Notes: generated by a model not told the origin, from the letters alone. A DNA stretch of 64,000 bases from Bacteroidia bacterium (GCA_027493955.1 JAOSJT010000001.1:1193131-1257130); one strand, 5' to 3'; positions 37,341 through 46,379 are shown, counted from the first letter of the stretch. Made by a program: numbers and translations.

Positions 37341-39176
37341 TTACCATTCGCAACGGAGAATGGTGCCGTTGTGGCCGACAATCCACTGCAATTTCGAATT
37401 GATGGCGGCAACGTCCATGACGCCGACATCGGAGACTTTCGGAAGATTCGTCCACGTGCGGCCGCCATTGTTCGTGACCAGCACGGTGCCTTCCGGCGCC
37501 ACCGCCATGCCGTTGAGTTCGCTGGAGAAATGAATGGAAGCGACCGGCAGGAAGAGATTGGTACGCGCCTTGGACCAGGTTTGACCTCCATCCTCGGTGT
37601 ACAGAATCGCGCCGCGGGAACCGCTCGCCCAGCCCGTGCGCATGTTGTGGAAATGCACACTCAGGAAATCGGATTTGAAATCCTCGATATTGGAGAAATC
37701 CACCTGTTTCCAGGAGGCACCGTCGTCACACGAGCGGAACATCGTGGTCTGATCGCCGACGGCCACCCAGCAGCCGTCGCCCAGTGTCGCGATGTCGAGC
37801 ATCTTCACCTTGAGGGGGAAGGTCGCTTCCTCCCACGTCGTGCCGTTGTTGCTGCTGCGCAGATACACGCCTTCGTTGCCAACCGCGATGCCTGTGCCTT
37901 TCTTGTTGAACGCGATGGCATAGAGATGCGCGCCTTTTTCCTGACGTGCGGGAGTCCAGGAACGTCCGCCGTCGTTGGTCTTGGCGATATACCCCATGTG
38001 TCCGCAAATCCACGCGTTGCTGGCATCGAGCATGTGCAAACCCGACAGTTCGATTGCGCCGGGGACCTTGGCATCGGTCCAGGTAGCACCACCATCGGCG
38101 GTGGCTTTCGTCATCGCTTCGTTGGACAGTACGATACCGTTGTTCTCATCCACGAAATCCACCTGATAGAAGCTCGCGCGGGACCCCTTGGACACGCTGT
38201 ACCATGAATCGCCCCAGTCGGTTGAGCGGAGCAACGTACCCTCGACGCCCAGCACGATACCCGTGCCGGTGCCGTCTTCACTGAACGACACGTCCATCAA
38301 ATCCTTATCCGTACCGGAGTTCACTTTGGCCCATGTTTCTCCGCCGTCGGTGGTCTTGATGACGACACCGCCTTTCCCCACGCACCAGCCATTCTTTTCA
38401 CCGACGAAGTACATGGAGATAAGCGTCACGCCGGTGGGCGTCGGGATCATGCGCCATTTTTCACCGCGGTCTGTGGTCTTGAGCATGAGGCCATTGCCGC
38501 CGCAGATCAGGCGGGTGGTATTGTTGACGTAGTAAATATATTCGGGATTTCCGGGGAGGTCGAAGTTTTTCTTGATCCAGCTGTTGCCTCCATCGAGCGT
38601 TTCCAGGATCAGACCATTCCAACCCATCGCCCAGCCCCGCTTGTCGTCATCGAAGTAAATCGAGCGGAGGAAAAAGGGCTCGTTGTATGAACGGTCCATC
38701 CAACTCTGTCCGCCGTCCGTGGTGTGCAGAATCAAACCACCGACGCCGCAGGCCCAACCCTCTTCCCTGCTGAAAAAATTCACGGCGTAGACGCGTTTGG
38801 ATGTGCGGGTATTCTGCCGCTTCCAGGTTTTTCCGCCGTCCTTGGTATGGCTGATGATGCCATCTTCGCCACAGGCCCAGCCATATTCGGCGTCAATGAA
38901 GCTCTGGTCGTGGAAGGAAATAGTGGTATTGCTTTCCGTCAGCTTCCAGGTAACACCATCGTCGGTGGAACGGATGATACGCCCCTGATCGCCGACAATC
39001 ACTATGTGATTGGACTGCGGACGCTGAATACTGTTGTTCGTGACGCCGTGTGGCAAGGGATTGATCCACGTCAACGTCTGTGCCGACACGGACACCGCCG
39101 TCAGCAAAACGAGCGAGAAGAAAGACGCCAGAAAAACGGCTCGTTGTTTGAACACCGGAGCAATACGGTCACTCAT
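37341..39176 (-). CDS. Secreted YCF48/BNR-repeat beta-propeller protein
   Basis: 611 aa; a signal peptide (about residues 13-33, ending VSVSAQ) follows a short basic N-terminus, and AGAGGA lies upstream of ATG. The mature protein is made of about a dozen repeats of 40-45 residues with the S/T-x-DGG-x-TW pattern (RSTDDGVTWK, HTKDGGKTWKR, HTTDGGQSWMD, KTTDRGEKWRM, KTTDGGETWAK, YTEDGGQTWSK, VTNNGGRTWTN), alternating with GWACG/G-W-x-x-G segments. This is the YCF48/sortilin-like propeller fold used in photosystem assembly factors and many extracellular Bacteroidota proteins. It has no T9SS sorting domain, so it may stay periplasmic. Role unknown. Confidence 0.88.
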   Translation of the reverse strand: MSDRIAPVFKQRAVFLASFFSLVLLTAVSVSAQTLTWINPLPHGVTNNSIQRPQSNHIVIVGDQGRIIRSTDDGVTWKLTESNTTISFHDQSFIDAEYGWACGEDGIISHTKDGGKTWKRQNTRTSKRVYAVNFFSREEGWACGVGGLILHTTDGGQSWMDRSYNEPFFLRSIYFDDDKRGWAMGWNGLILETLDGGNSWIKKNFDLPGNPEYIYYVNNTTRLICGGNGLMLKTTDRGEKWRMIPTPTGVTLISMYFVGEKNGWCVGKGGVVIKTTDGGETWAKVNSGTDKDLMDVSFSEDGTGTGIVLGVEGTLLRSTDWGDSWYSVSKGSRASFYQVDFVDENNGIVLSNEAMTKATADGGATWTDAKVPGAIELSGLHMLDASNAWICGHMGYIAKTNDGGRSWTPARQEKGAHLYAIAFNKKGTGIAVGNEGVYLRSSNNGTTWEEATFPLKVKMLDIATLGDGCWVAVGDQTTMFRSCDDGASWKQVDFSNIEDFKSDFLSVHFHNMRTGWASGSRGAILYTEDGGQTWSKARTNLFLPVASIHFSSELNGMAVAPEGTVLVTNNGGRTWTNLPKVSDVGVMDVAAINSKLQWIVGHNGTILRCEW

Positions 39177-39494
39177 GAGCTAAGTCCTCTTTGGTTGCAA
39201 AGGCTGGTAGCGTAACGCAATTAGGAAAATACGTGCAATTTCACTGAAATGAAAACCCACAGATTGACGAATTGACGACGTACGGTTGACGAATTCTCCG
39301 CCTCCGCCGGAATGATGTAGGCGCCTCTGGCGGAACGATGCACGATGATCGTCAAGTATTTGCATTACAATGGAGCTGCTTTCCTTTTTAGCACAATACG
39401 AGACGCGCTCTATCCTCTTTACTCTTGACTCTTCACCCTTTCCTCTTCTTCCCGGCCCATCGCAAATAACGCGCTTTCACAGTACATTGTACAG
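39177..39494. other. Intergenic region with low-complexity period-7 tracts
   Basis: No gene. Two tracts stand out: TTGACGAATTGACGACG-like words at 39258-39290, with CCGCCTCCGCCGG / GCGCCTCTGGCGG hairpin-like blocks just after, and a CTCTTTACTCTTGACTCTTC tract at 39410-39445. The latter is the same heptamer family as at 22764-22799. The znuA-like promoter should lie here; I saw no convincing Zur or Fur box. Confidence 0.5.
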
Positions 39495-40403
39495 ATGAAA
39501 CACGCACTGCCGCTTTCGACGATTCTTCTTGTGTTGTTGCTGTCCGCGGGCTGCGCGGATCGGCGTGAGGACGATGCGCGTCCGCTCGTCGTGGTCAGCA
39601 TTCAGCCCCTGGCGCATTGGGTGGACGCGGTGGGGGGGGACGCACTGCGCGTGATTACCTTGCTCCCGTCCAACGCGAATCCGCACACCTTCGAGCTTCT
39701 GCCCCGGCAGATCGAGGACGCGTCCGATGCGCGCCTGCTGCTCACCATAGGAGCCGGACTGGAACCCTGGGCCGACAAGTTGGCACAAAACATGAAATCG
39801 GACAGCACCCTCCGTCTCGTGCTCAGCGACGGGGAGCAATTGCTGCAGGATGCGCACGAGCATCATCACGGGCACGATCACGGACATGTACACGCCTTCG
39901 GCAATCCCCATCTCTGGCTCGATCCGCTATTTGCCGTACGTTCTGTTGAGAAAATCAGAGATGCGCTGGGACGCCTGTATCCGCAGAACGCGCAACGCTT
40001 CCGCGAGCGCGCCGCACACTACATCGACTCGCTCAGGCAACTCCACGCGGATATCGAAGCCGTAACGACCACCTGGACGCAGCGCCGCTTCATCGCCGAT
40101 CACAGCTCCTGGGTATACTTCGCGGAGCGCTACGGACTGCGCGAGGCCGGAGCCATCGAGCAGCAACCGGGGCGCGAAATCTCCGCGCGTGAATTGGCCG
40201 GCCTCATCCGCATGATGCGCGCGAGCGGTATCAGGGCCATTTTCGCCGACAAGCGCAGCAACGCACGCGGCGTGACGCTGCTTGCAGAAGAAAGCGGTGC
40301 GCGCATCGCTTTTCTCGATCCCCTCGGCGGTGCGCTCACGTCGGCGAGCTATCTCACACTGATGCGTGAAAACCTGGCCGCCATGGACGGCGTCATGCGA
40401 TGA
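39495..40403 (+). CDS. znuA: Metal (zinc/manganese) ABC transporter substrate-binding lipoprotein
   Basis: 302 aa with a lipoprotein signal (MKHALPLSTILLVLLLSAGC, lipid Cys 20). It has the cluster A-1 (TroA/ZnuA) fold, with metal-ligand positions in PSNANPHTFELLP, the FGNPHLWLDP region, HSSWVYFAERYGL (ADHS motif) and FADKRSN. Between them is a His-rich loop (HEHHHGHDHGHVH, about 117-129) characteristic of zinc-specific members. It delivers Zn2+ to the permease encoded two genes downstream. Its stop overlaps the ATPase start (ATGA). Confidence 0.92.
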   Translation: MKHALPLSTILLVLLLSAGCADRREDDARPLVVVSIQPLAHWVDAVGGDALRVITLLPSNANPHTFELLPRQIEDASDARLLLTIGAGLEPWADKLAQNMKSDSTLRLVLSDGEQLLQDAHEHHHGHDHGHVHAFGNPHLWLDPLFAVRSVEKIRDALGRLYPQNAQRFRERAAHYIDSLRQLHADIEAVTTTWTQRRFIADHSSWVYFAERYGLREAGAIEQQPGREISARELAGLIRMMRASGIRAIFADKRSNARGVTLLAEESGARIAFLDPLGGALTSASYLTLMRENLAAMDGVMR

Positions 40404-41203
40404 GCGATATACCGGACATAGAATTCCGTAACGTCTCGGTCTCGTACGGACAGCTCCCCGCGCTCGAAGATGTCAGCATCGTCATACCACACGGGAGCTT
40501 TTGGGGCATTATCGGCCCCAACGGATCGGGGAAAAGCACGCTCGTGAAAGCGGCGCTGGGGCTTCTCACACCCTGGCGCGGCGAGGTCCGCACCTTTGGT
40601 CGCCCTCCGGCGCAGCTCGGGGAACTGCGCGCGCGCATCGGCTACGTGCCACAATACACGCAGATGGATTTCAGTTTTCCCATTCGCGTCATCGACGCGG
40701 TGATGATGGGCCTGTACGGGAGTATCGGGCTGTTCGGACGCGTCCGCAAAGAGCATCGTGAGCAGGCCATGCACGCCTTACGCATGGTACAGCTCGAGGA
40801 TTTCGCCGGAAGGCATATCAGCGAGCTCTCGGGCGGACAGCGCCAGCGCGTGCTCATCGCACGCGCGCTGGTGGTGCAACCACGGCTACTCATTCTCGAC
40901 GAGCCCACCGCCGCGCTGGACCACTCCTCCGCGGAAAATCTCTACGACTGGATCAACGAGTTGCATCTCTCACACGACATGACCATTCTGCTCATCACGC
41001 ACGAAATCGGCGTGGTGAGCCGGCATGTGGACACCATCGCCTGCATGAACCGCACGCTTGTCGCGCATGGACGGCCACAGGAAGTGCTGACCGCTCCCAC
41101 GCTCGAGACGATGTACGGCTGCGGTGCGGTACTGTTTTCTCACGGCGAAGTGCCGCACATGGTCGTACGTCCCGAGTCGGATGCACACGGGCATCATCAT
41201 TGA
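40400..41203 (+). CDS. znuC: Metal ABC transporter ATPase
   Basis: 267 aa. It overlaps znuA by four bases. Walker A GPNGSGKST, Q-loop YVPQYTQMDFSFP (the Q-x-x-x-x-x-FP form common to metal importers), signature LSGGQRQRVLIARAL, Walker B LLILDEPTAALD and switch region LLITHEIG. The C-terminal tail ends in a short His cluster (DAHGHHH), again suggesting zinc. It energises ZnuB. Confidence 0.94.
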   Translation: MSDIPDIEFRNVSVSYGQLPALEDVSIVIPHGSFWGIIGPNGSGKSTLVKAALGLLTPWRGEVRTFGRPPAQLGELRARIGYVPQYTQMDFSFPIRVIDAVMMGLYGSIGLFGRVRKEHREQAMHALRMVQLEDFAGRHISELSGGQRQRVLIARALVVQPRLLILDEPTAALDHSSAENLYDWINELHLSHDMTILLITHEIGVVSRHVDTIACMNRTLVAHGRPQEVLTAPTLETMYGCGAVLFSHGEVPHMVVRPESDAHGHHH

Positions 41204-41237
41204 TTTTGACACAACGGGAATTTCGACGCACGGTACA

Positions 41238-42044
41238 ATGACAGAGCTTCTCTCCCATACGTTCATGCAGCGGGCCCTGATCGAGGCGGTGCTCGTGGGC
41301 GGCGTCTGCGCACTGATCGGCGTGTATGTCGTTCTCAACGGATTGTCGTTCATCGGTGCGGGAATATCGCACTCCACCTTTGCCGGCGTGGCCTTCGGAC
41401 TGCTGCTCGGCATTGATCCGGTCCTGACCGCGTTGCTGTTCTCCATGGCCGTCGCGCTGAGCATCGGTGCGGTGAGCGAGCACTCCACGCTGTCGCACGA
41501 CACCGCGGTCGGCATTTTCTTCGCCGCCACGATGGCGCTGGGCGTGTTGCTCATTTCCCTCATGGACAATTACTACGTTGATATTTTCAGCTACCTCTTC
41601 GGCAACATTCTCGCGCTTACGGCCGCGGATCTCTGGATCAGCGGTATCATGGCGGCGCTGATCGGCGTCGTGATCGCCCTTTTGTACAAGGAACTGCTCG
41701 CGCTCAGTTTCGATGCGGAGCTGGCGGGAGTGATGGGCCTGCCGGTACGTTTTCTCCGTTATTTGCTGCTCGCGCTCATGGCGCTGACCGTCGTGCTGAG
41801 CGTGAAATCCGTCGGCATCGTCCTGGTCTCCGCGCTCATCGTCACACCTGCCGCCGCCGCACAGCAGCTCACGCGCAGTTTCAGCCGCATGATGCTCCTC
41901 TCGGTGATCTTCGGAGCCGGAAGCTCTATAGCCGGTCTCCTCCTCTCCTACTGGATAAACGTCCCTTCCGGAGCGGGCATCGTGCTCGTCGCCACACTCG
42001 TGTTTTTTATCGCCTGGGCAGTATCACCCGCACGACGACAATGA
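41238..42044 (+). CDS. znuB: Metal ABC transporter permease
   Basis: 268 aa from ATG at 41238; an ATG at 41181 overlapping znuC is less likely. There are eight to nine helices of the ABC-3 family: ALIEAVLVGGVCALIGVYVVLNGLSFIGAGISHSTFAGVAFG, DNYYVDIFSYLFGNILALTAADLW, LALSFDAELAGVMGLPVRFLRYLLLALMALTVVLSVKSVG and SALIVTPAAAAQQLTRSF. It completes a znuACB-order importer. Metal preference rests on the His-rich partner proteins. Confidence 0.94.
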   Translation: MTELLSHTFMQRALIEAVLVGGVCALIGVYVVLNGLSFIGAGISHSTFAGVAFGLLLGIDPVLTALLFSMAVALSIGAVSEHSTLSHDTAVGIFFAATMALGVLLISLMDNYYVDIFSYLFGNILALTAADLWISGIMAALIGVVIALLYKELLALSFDAELAGVMGLPVRFLRYLLLALMALTVVLSVKSVGIVLVSALIVTPAAAAQQLTRSFSRMMLLSVIFGAGSSIAGLLLSYWINVPSGAGIVLVATLVFFIAWAVSPARRQ

Positions 42045-42310
42045 ATTACGACTTTCGACAAACGATTTACGACTTACGATTGCCTGCCCGCCGAAGCATC
42101 GTAGGAACATAGAACAACCGTCGGTACATGAGCGCGCAGGCGGGACGACTTACGACTGACGATTTACGATTCACGATTGCCTGCCCGCCGAAGCATCGTA
42201 GGAACATTGAACAACCGTCGGTACATGAGAGCGCAGGCGGGACGACTTACGATTTACGATTTATCCGCCTCAGGCTGACCGATTAACTCCGCCTCTGGCG
42301 GACCGATGAA
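42045..42310. repeat. Intergenic repeat cluster: two copies of the dispersed ~65-bp inverted repeat plus period-7 linkers
   Basis: Copies at 42081-42147 and 42179-42244, 98 bases apart and nearly identical (GCCTGCCCGCCGAAGCATCG ... GCAGGCGGGACG). They are joined and flanked by TTACGAT/TTACGAC heptamer-like words. Just downstream (42265-42300) come TCCGCCTCAGG and a perfect small hairpin TCCGCC-TCT-GGCGGA. No gene is present in this spacer. Confidence 0.85.
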
Positions 42311-42401
42311 CGATTCCCGATTCCCGATTCCCGATTCACGATTCACGATTAACGGTTCACGATTAACGATTCCCGATTAACGATTCACGATTAACGATTC
42401 C
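42311..42401. repeat. Heptamer tandem array, 13 units of CGATTNN, directly upstream of rsmA
   Basis: Thirteen uninterrupted 7-bp units: CGATTCC, CGATTCA or CGATTAA, with one CGGTTCA at 42353. The array ends nine bases before the rsmA start codon, so it occupies the whole normal promoter-proximal leader and the ribosome-binding position. Confidence 0.95.
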
Positions 42402-42410
42402 CTCGTCCGT

Positions 42411-43232
42411 ATGGATCAAAGCAACTACACGCCGAAAAAATCGCTCGGGCAGCATTTTTTGCACGACATGAACATCGCGCGGAAAATTGTGGAGGAATTG
42501 CGTCCGGCGGTAGGCGACACGATACTCGAAATCGGGCCTGGCAAAGGTGTATTGACAGGGTTGCTCGTGGCAAGCGGCGCGCGTGTTGTGGCGGCGGATA
42601 TCGACGAACGTTCGATCGAAGCCCTGCGCGACCGTTTCCCCGCAAACAGCACGCCCAACCTCCGCTTGCTGCATGCGGACATTCTGGATGTCGCGCTCGC
42701 GGATGTTGATTGGCTGCACGGTGTCCCGGTGCGTGTCATCGGTAATTTGCCCTACAACATCACCAGTCAGATTCTCTTCCGCCTGTTCGACCAGCACGAG
42801 CGGATTCGCGACGCGGTGTTCATGATGCAGCGTGAGGTGGCGGACCGGCTCGTCGCGCCACACGGGGGCAAGGACTACGGGATACTCTCGGTAGTGACGC
42901 AGGTACATGCACGCGTACACCGCTGTTTTCACGTATCGCCGAATGTGTTCACGCCCCGTCCAAAAGTGTGGTCCAGCGTGGTGCATCTCGATTTCCACGG
43001 TGCGTTACTGGGAGAAATCAGGAATTATTCGTTTTTTAGAAGTCTGGTCAAGGCCACGTTCGGGAAACGGCGAAAAACCCTCGCCAACACCCTGCGATTT
43101 GCGGAAATTGACAGTTCTGCGCTTCAGGACACGCATGCGGACTGGCTTGCATTACGGCCCGAACAGCTCGCCATCGGCGATTTCATCACATTAAGCAACA
43201 TCCTGCTGGGATATGAGCGACGAACCGATTGA
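42411..43232 (+). CDS. rsmA: 16S rRNA (adenine1518-N6/adenine1519-N6)-dimethyltransferase
   Basis: 273 aa. It dimethylates two adjacent adenines in the 3'-terminal hairpin of 16S rRNA using S-adenosylmethionine. Motifs: KKSLGQHFLHD at the N-terminus, EIGPGKGVLTGLL (SAM motif I), AADIDERSI, NLPYNITSQILF (the N-L-P-Y catalytic motif IV), HVSPNVFTPRPKVWSSVV, and RSLVKATFGKRRKTLANTL. The ATG lies just past a heptamer repeat array with no obvious ribosome-binding site. Its 3' end overlaps mgtE by 20 bases. Confidence 0.97.
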   Translation: MDQSNYTPKKSLGQHFLHDMNIARKIVEELRPAVGDTILEIGPGKGVLTGLLVASGARVVAADIDERSIEALRDRFPANSTPNLRLLHADILDVALADVDWLHGVPVRVIGNLPYNITSQILFRLFDQHERIRDAVFMMQREVADRLVAPHGGKDYGILSVVTQVHARVHRCFHVSPNVFTPRPKVWSSVVHLDFHGALLGEIRNYSFFRSLVKATFGKRRKTLANTLRFAEIDSSALQDTHADWLALRPEQLAIGDFITLSNILLGYERRTD

Positions 43233-44628
43233 CAACAGAGAGGAAGACGTTTTCTACGATTCCGTCGACGGCGTGCAATCCACCACGACGCTCGCCGATC
43301 CGGAACTGCTGGAAGATATCCGTGTGCTGGTCGAAACGCAGTCGGCCGCGGCGTTGCTGAACATTCTCACCGATTTACGCTCCGCCGACATTGCGGACAT
43401 TCTCAATCAGCTCCCGGACGAAGACGCACGCTATCTGTTCGAGCTCCTGCCACCGGAAGAGGCCTCCGAGGTACTGCTCGATTTGCAGGAACATGTGCGC
43501 GAAGCTCTCATGGTGGAGCTCACCGCCGAGCGATTGAGTGAGATCGTCGTCGAGCTGGATTCCGACGACGCGGTGGACATCGTTTCCGAACTTGCGGAAG
43601 AGATCGCCGAGCAGATTCTCGATACCCTCGAGCCGGACGATTCCGCCGAACTCCGCGAACTGCTCGGCTACGACGAGGATACCGCCGGCGGTCTCATGGC
43701 GACGGAATTCCCCGTGGTCCGCTTCTCCGGGACCGCGCAGGACGCCATCGAAGCGGTTCGGAGCACCGCCGAGGACACACCGGACGTGTACGAAGTCTAC
43801 GCCGTAGACGAAGACGGCAAGCTGCGCGGCATCATTGACCTGAAAAACCTCCTGCTCGTCAAAGCCGATACACCAGTGACGGACATCATGGACGTGGACA
43901 TCATCAGCGTGCGCACGGACGTGGACCAGGAGGATGTGGCGAACGTCATGCGTAAGTACGACCTGCTGACGTTGCCGGTGGTGGACGCGGAGAATCACCC
44001 TGTGGGCATCATCACCTTCGACGATATCGCGGACGTCATCCACGAAGAGGCGCAGGAAGACATTTCGCGCATGTCGGGTATCATGGACGATACCGACACA
44101 TCCTCTTCCGTGTTCGATATTTTCCGTGGGCGCCTCCCCTGGCTGCTCGTGGGTTTCGCGGGCGAAATACTCGCGGCCTTCGTTCTGAGCAATTTCGAGG
44201 AGGAGATCAGCAAGGTCGTCATCGCCGCGTTTTTCATACCCATCATCATGGCCATGGGCGGCAACGCGGGCATACAGGCCTCCTCCGTCGTCGTACGCGG
44301 CCTTGCCACCGGTGAACTTGCCTTGAGCCGAACATTCCGGCGACTCGTGCGGGAATTCACCTCCGCCCTGCTCATGGGTGTCGCCCTGGGTTTGCTGCTG
44401 TTCGTTATCGTCATCGCGTGGTCCGGCGACGGCAATTTCGGTCTCACCGTGTCGCTTTCCCTGCTCATCGTGATCACCAACGCCACCATTGTCGGAGCCA
44501 CCGTTCCCCTTATGCTGGATCGCATGAACATCGATCCGGCCCTCGCGACCGGCCCCTTCATCACAACGTCCAACGACGCGCTCGGATTGTTGATTTACCT
44601 CGCATTGCTGACACTGATTTATCTGTAA
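43213..44628 (+). CDS. mgtE: Magnesium transporter MgtE
   Basis: 471 aa. Domain order is as in the family: an acidic helical N domain (residues 25-150, with DLRSADIADILNQLPDEDARYLFELLPPEEASEVLLDL and LLGYDEDTAGGLMATEFPVV), two CBS domains (about 150-275; VRSTAEDTPDVYEVYAVDEDGKLRGIIDL and LTLPVVDAENHPVGIITFDDIADVIHEEA), and five membrane helices with FIPIIMAMGGNAGIQASSVVVRGLATGEL forming the Mg2+ pore. The N and CBS domains gate by sensing cytoplasmic Mg2+. It is translated from within the rsmA 3' end. Confidence 0.96.
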   Translation: MSDEPIDNREEDVFYDSVDGVQSTTTLADPELLEDIRVLVETQSAAALLNILTDLRSADIADILNQLPDEDARYLFELLPPEEASEVLLDLQEHVREALMVELTAERLSEIVVELDSDDAVDIVSELAEEIAEQILDTLEPDDSAELRELLGYDEDTAGGLMATEFPVVRFSGTAQDAIEAVRSTAEDTPDVYEVYAVDEDGKLRGIIDLKNLLLVKADTPVTDIMDVDIISVRTDVDQEDVANVMRKYDLLTLPVVDAENHPVGIITFDDIADVIHEEAQEDISRMSGIMDDTDTSSSVFDIFRGRLPWLLVGFAGEILAAFVLSNFEEEISKVVIAAFFIPIIMAMGGNAGIQASSVVVRGLATGELALSRTFRRLVREFTSALLMGVALGLLLFVIVIAWSGDGNFGLTVSLSLLIVITNATIVGATVPLMLDRMNIDPALATGPFITTSNDALGLLIYLALLTLIYL

Positions 44629-44793
44629 CGACGAGATGTGTGATGCGGGGAGAGCGACAGCGGGAGTGTTGCTGTTGTTGGCAACAACGCAACGAAAGCA
44701 AAAGATTTCTTACATTGAACATCGTTCTGAAGCGGTCCTCACGCTCCCTGCCGGACCGCCGGAATTCATGCGCTCACACAATCCGGACATATT

Positions 44794-45780
44794 GTGCCGA
44801 AACGTCTCCTGAAATCCCTGCTCGCGCATTACACGAGTATGGATCTGGTCAACAGCGTGTTTTTCATGCTGCTTGCGCTCTTTACACTGCTCTACCACCA
44901 GGACATTCCCGGTTGGGAGCTCTTTCTCGTTTCGGATGCGCTGGTCATCGGGGCTATCGTGGTGCTTGCGCGTTTCGCCGCACGACGAGGGCATATCTGG
45001 AATCTGCTGCACGGCTTTTACATGATGTTGTGCATACCGATCGCGTTCAAGCAAATGTATTTTCTGGTCCCCGCCATCAATCCCATCGATTATGATCGCG
45101 CGCTGATGGCTATTGACCGGGCCTTGTTCCGCTCCGATCCGACGCATGTACTCATGGCTATCGCCCATCCGGTACTGACCGAAGTGCTGCAAATCGCGTA
45201 CGGCAGTTTTTATCTCCTGCCGCTCATCCTCGCGGTGGATCTGTACCGGAAAATGCGCATGAAGGCCTTCAAGACGGTGTTCATGATGGTCATACTCGGA
45301 TTCTATCTCTCCTATCTCGGCTATGTCGCCGTGCCGGCCATCGGACCGCGATTCACGTTACATACTTTCGACAGCAAAGACGCCGAGCTGCCGGGACTGC
45401 TGCTGACCACGCCGCTCCGTGCGTATACGAACACCGGCGAATCCATTCCTCCCGGTACGCCTGATCCCGCCGCGACGGTACAGCGGGATGTGTTTCCCAG
45501 CGGCCACACGCAGATCACCCTGCTCGTCATGCTGCTGGCGTTCCGTTACCGTGCCCGGACGCGCTGGTTTCTGCTGGTGACAGGTTCGCTGCTCATACTC
45601 GCGACCGTGTATCTCCGCTATCATTACGTGATCGATCTGATCGGGGGCGCATTGTTCGCAGTGCTCACCCTTCAGCTGGGCCGCATCATCGACGACTGGT
45701 GGACAGCGCGTCGTCAGCGTTACGCTGCGCAGACCATGCACTGGCGGACAGATGTCCGCGGTGCTTCACATCCCTCGTAG
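44794..45780 (+). CDS. PAP2-superfamily membrane protein (inositol-phosphorylceramide-synthase-like)
   Basis: 328 aa from a GTG at 44794; an in-frame ATG 45 bases further on (MDLVNSVFF) is an alternative start. About six membrane helices. PAP2 active-site motifs: VPAIGPRF (first block), FPSGHTQITLL (P-S-G-H block) and RYHYVIDLIGG (H-x-x-x-D block), the order and spacing of the AUR1/PAP2_3 subgroup that transfers or hydrolyses lipid phosphate head groups. It acts at the membrane. Phosphatase versus head-group transferase activity cannot be told from sequence. There is no operon partner. Confidence 0.87.
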   Translation: MPKRLLKSLLAHYTSMDLVNSVFFMLLALFTLLYHQDIPGWELFLVSDALVIGAIVVLARFAARRGHIWNLLHGFYMMLCIPIAFKQMYFLVPAINPIDYDRALMAIDRALFRSDPTHVLMAIAHPVLTEVLQIAYGSFYLLPLILAVDLYRKMRMKAFKTVFMMVILGFYLSYLGYVAVPAIGPRFTLHTFDSKDAELPGLLLTTPLRAYTNTGESIPPGTPDPAATVQRDVFPSGHTQITLLVMLLAFRYRARTRWFLLVTGSLLILATVYLRYHYVIDLIGGALFAVLTLQLGRIIDDWWTARRQRYAAQTMHWRTDVRGASHPS

Positions 45781-45800
45781 ACGCTCCGTACAGCACTGCT

Positions 45801-45957
45801 TCAGGAGTACTGCTCCGACGCATCGCGCGGGAAGACCTCCAGCTCGTCATCTACATTGATAACGCCTCCGTTGAGCACACGGGCGAAGATCCCCTCCCGC
45901 GGCATGACGCAATCACCGGCCTTGTCGTAAATGGCGCAGCGGGTGTGGCAATGCTTG
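45801..45957 (-). pseudogene. Duplicated 3' fragment of the MOSC-domain gene
   Basis: The minus-strand frame here encodes CHTRCAIYDKAGDCV, then MPREGIFARVLNGGVINV and DDELEVFP. This is nearly identical to the C-terminal ~45 residues of the intact MOSC gene at 46380-46847; nucleotide identity over the shared ~130 bases is about nine in ten by eye. The frame continues upstream only into the 37-bp repeat array, so there is no proper N-terminus. It is read as a partial duplication, not a functional gene. The stop codon (45801) and last residues (PRDASEQYS) differ from those of the intact copy. Confidence 0.82.
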
Positions 45958-45981
45958 CTGCTTCGCACGCCCGGCGTAAAA

Positions 45982-46256
45982 GTGGGTGTTTCATGAACCG
46001 CCCACATTCGATGCAAAAGTGGGTGTTTCATGAACCGCCCACATTCGGTGTAAAAGTGGGTGTTCCATGATCCGCCCACATTCGATGCAAAAGTGGGTGT
46101 TTCATGAACCGCCCACATTCGATGCAAAAGTGGGTGTTTCATGAACCGCCCACATTCGATGCAAAAGTGGGTGTTTCATGAACCGCCCACATTCGATGCA
46201 AAAGTGGGTGTTTCATGAACCGCCCACATTCGGTGTAAAATTGGGTGTTCCTTGTA
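45982..46256. repeat. Tandem array of a 37-bp palindromic unit (7 copies plus a partial)
   Basis: Units start at 45982, 46019, 46056, 46093, 46130, 46167 and 46204, exactly 37 bases apart, with a degenerate eighth at 46241. Each consists of a near-palindrome GTGGGTG..TTCATGAA..CGCCCAC and a 13-base linker ATTCGATGCAAAA (ATTCGGTGTAAAA in two). There is no variable spacer. The same unit occurs in reverse orientation in the 24.7-25.6 kb array. Confidence 0.95.
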
Positions 46257-46379
46257 TCTCAATATCCGCGCAGTACCCTCATTCCGCCCCAAATCCTCGG
46301 AACCCATCGAAAAAACACTCATACACGGCTTACGATGGGTCGTCGCAGAGGAAGAATCTTCCCCTTGTGAAGCGGACGG
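46257..46379. other. Spacer between repeat array and MOSC gene
   Basis: About 120 bases of unique sequence separating the 37-bp array from the stop of the intact MOSC gene. No gene or clear terminator was seen. Confidence 0.35.

Noticed and set aside
39177-39494. Zur/Fur box upstream of the zinc importer
   Set aside because: I looked for an AT-rich interrupted palindrome near the znuA start and found only low-complexity heptamer tracts.
45982-46256. CRISPR array with 24-bp repeats and 13-bp spacers
   Set aside because: The 13-base linkers are identical or nearly so in all units and much too short for spacers, so this is a plain tandem repeat.
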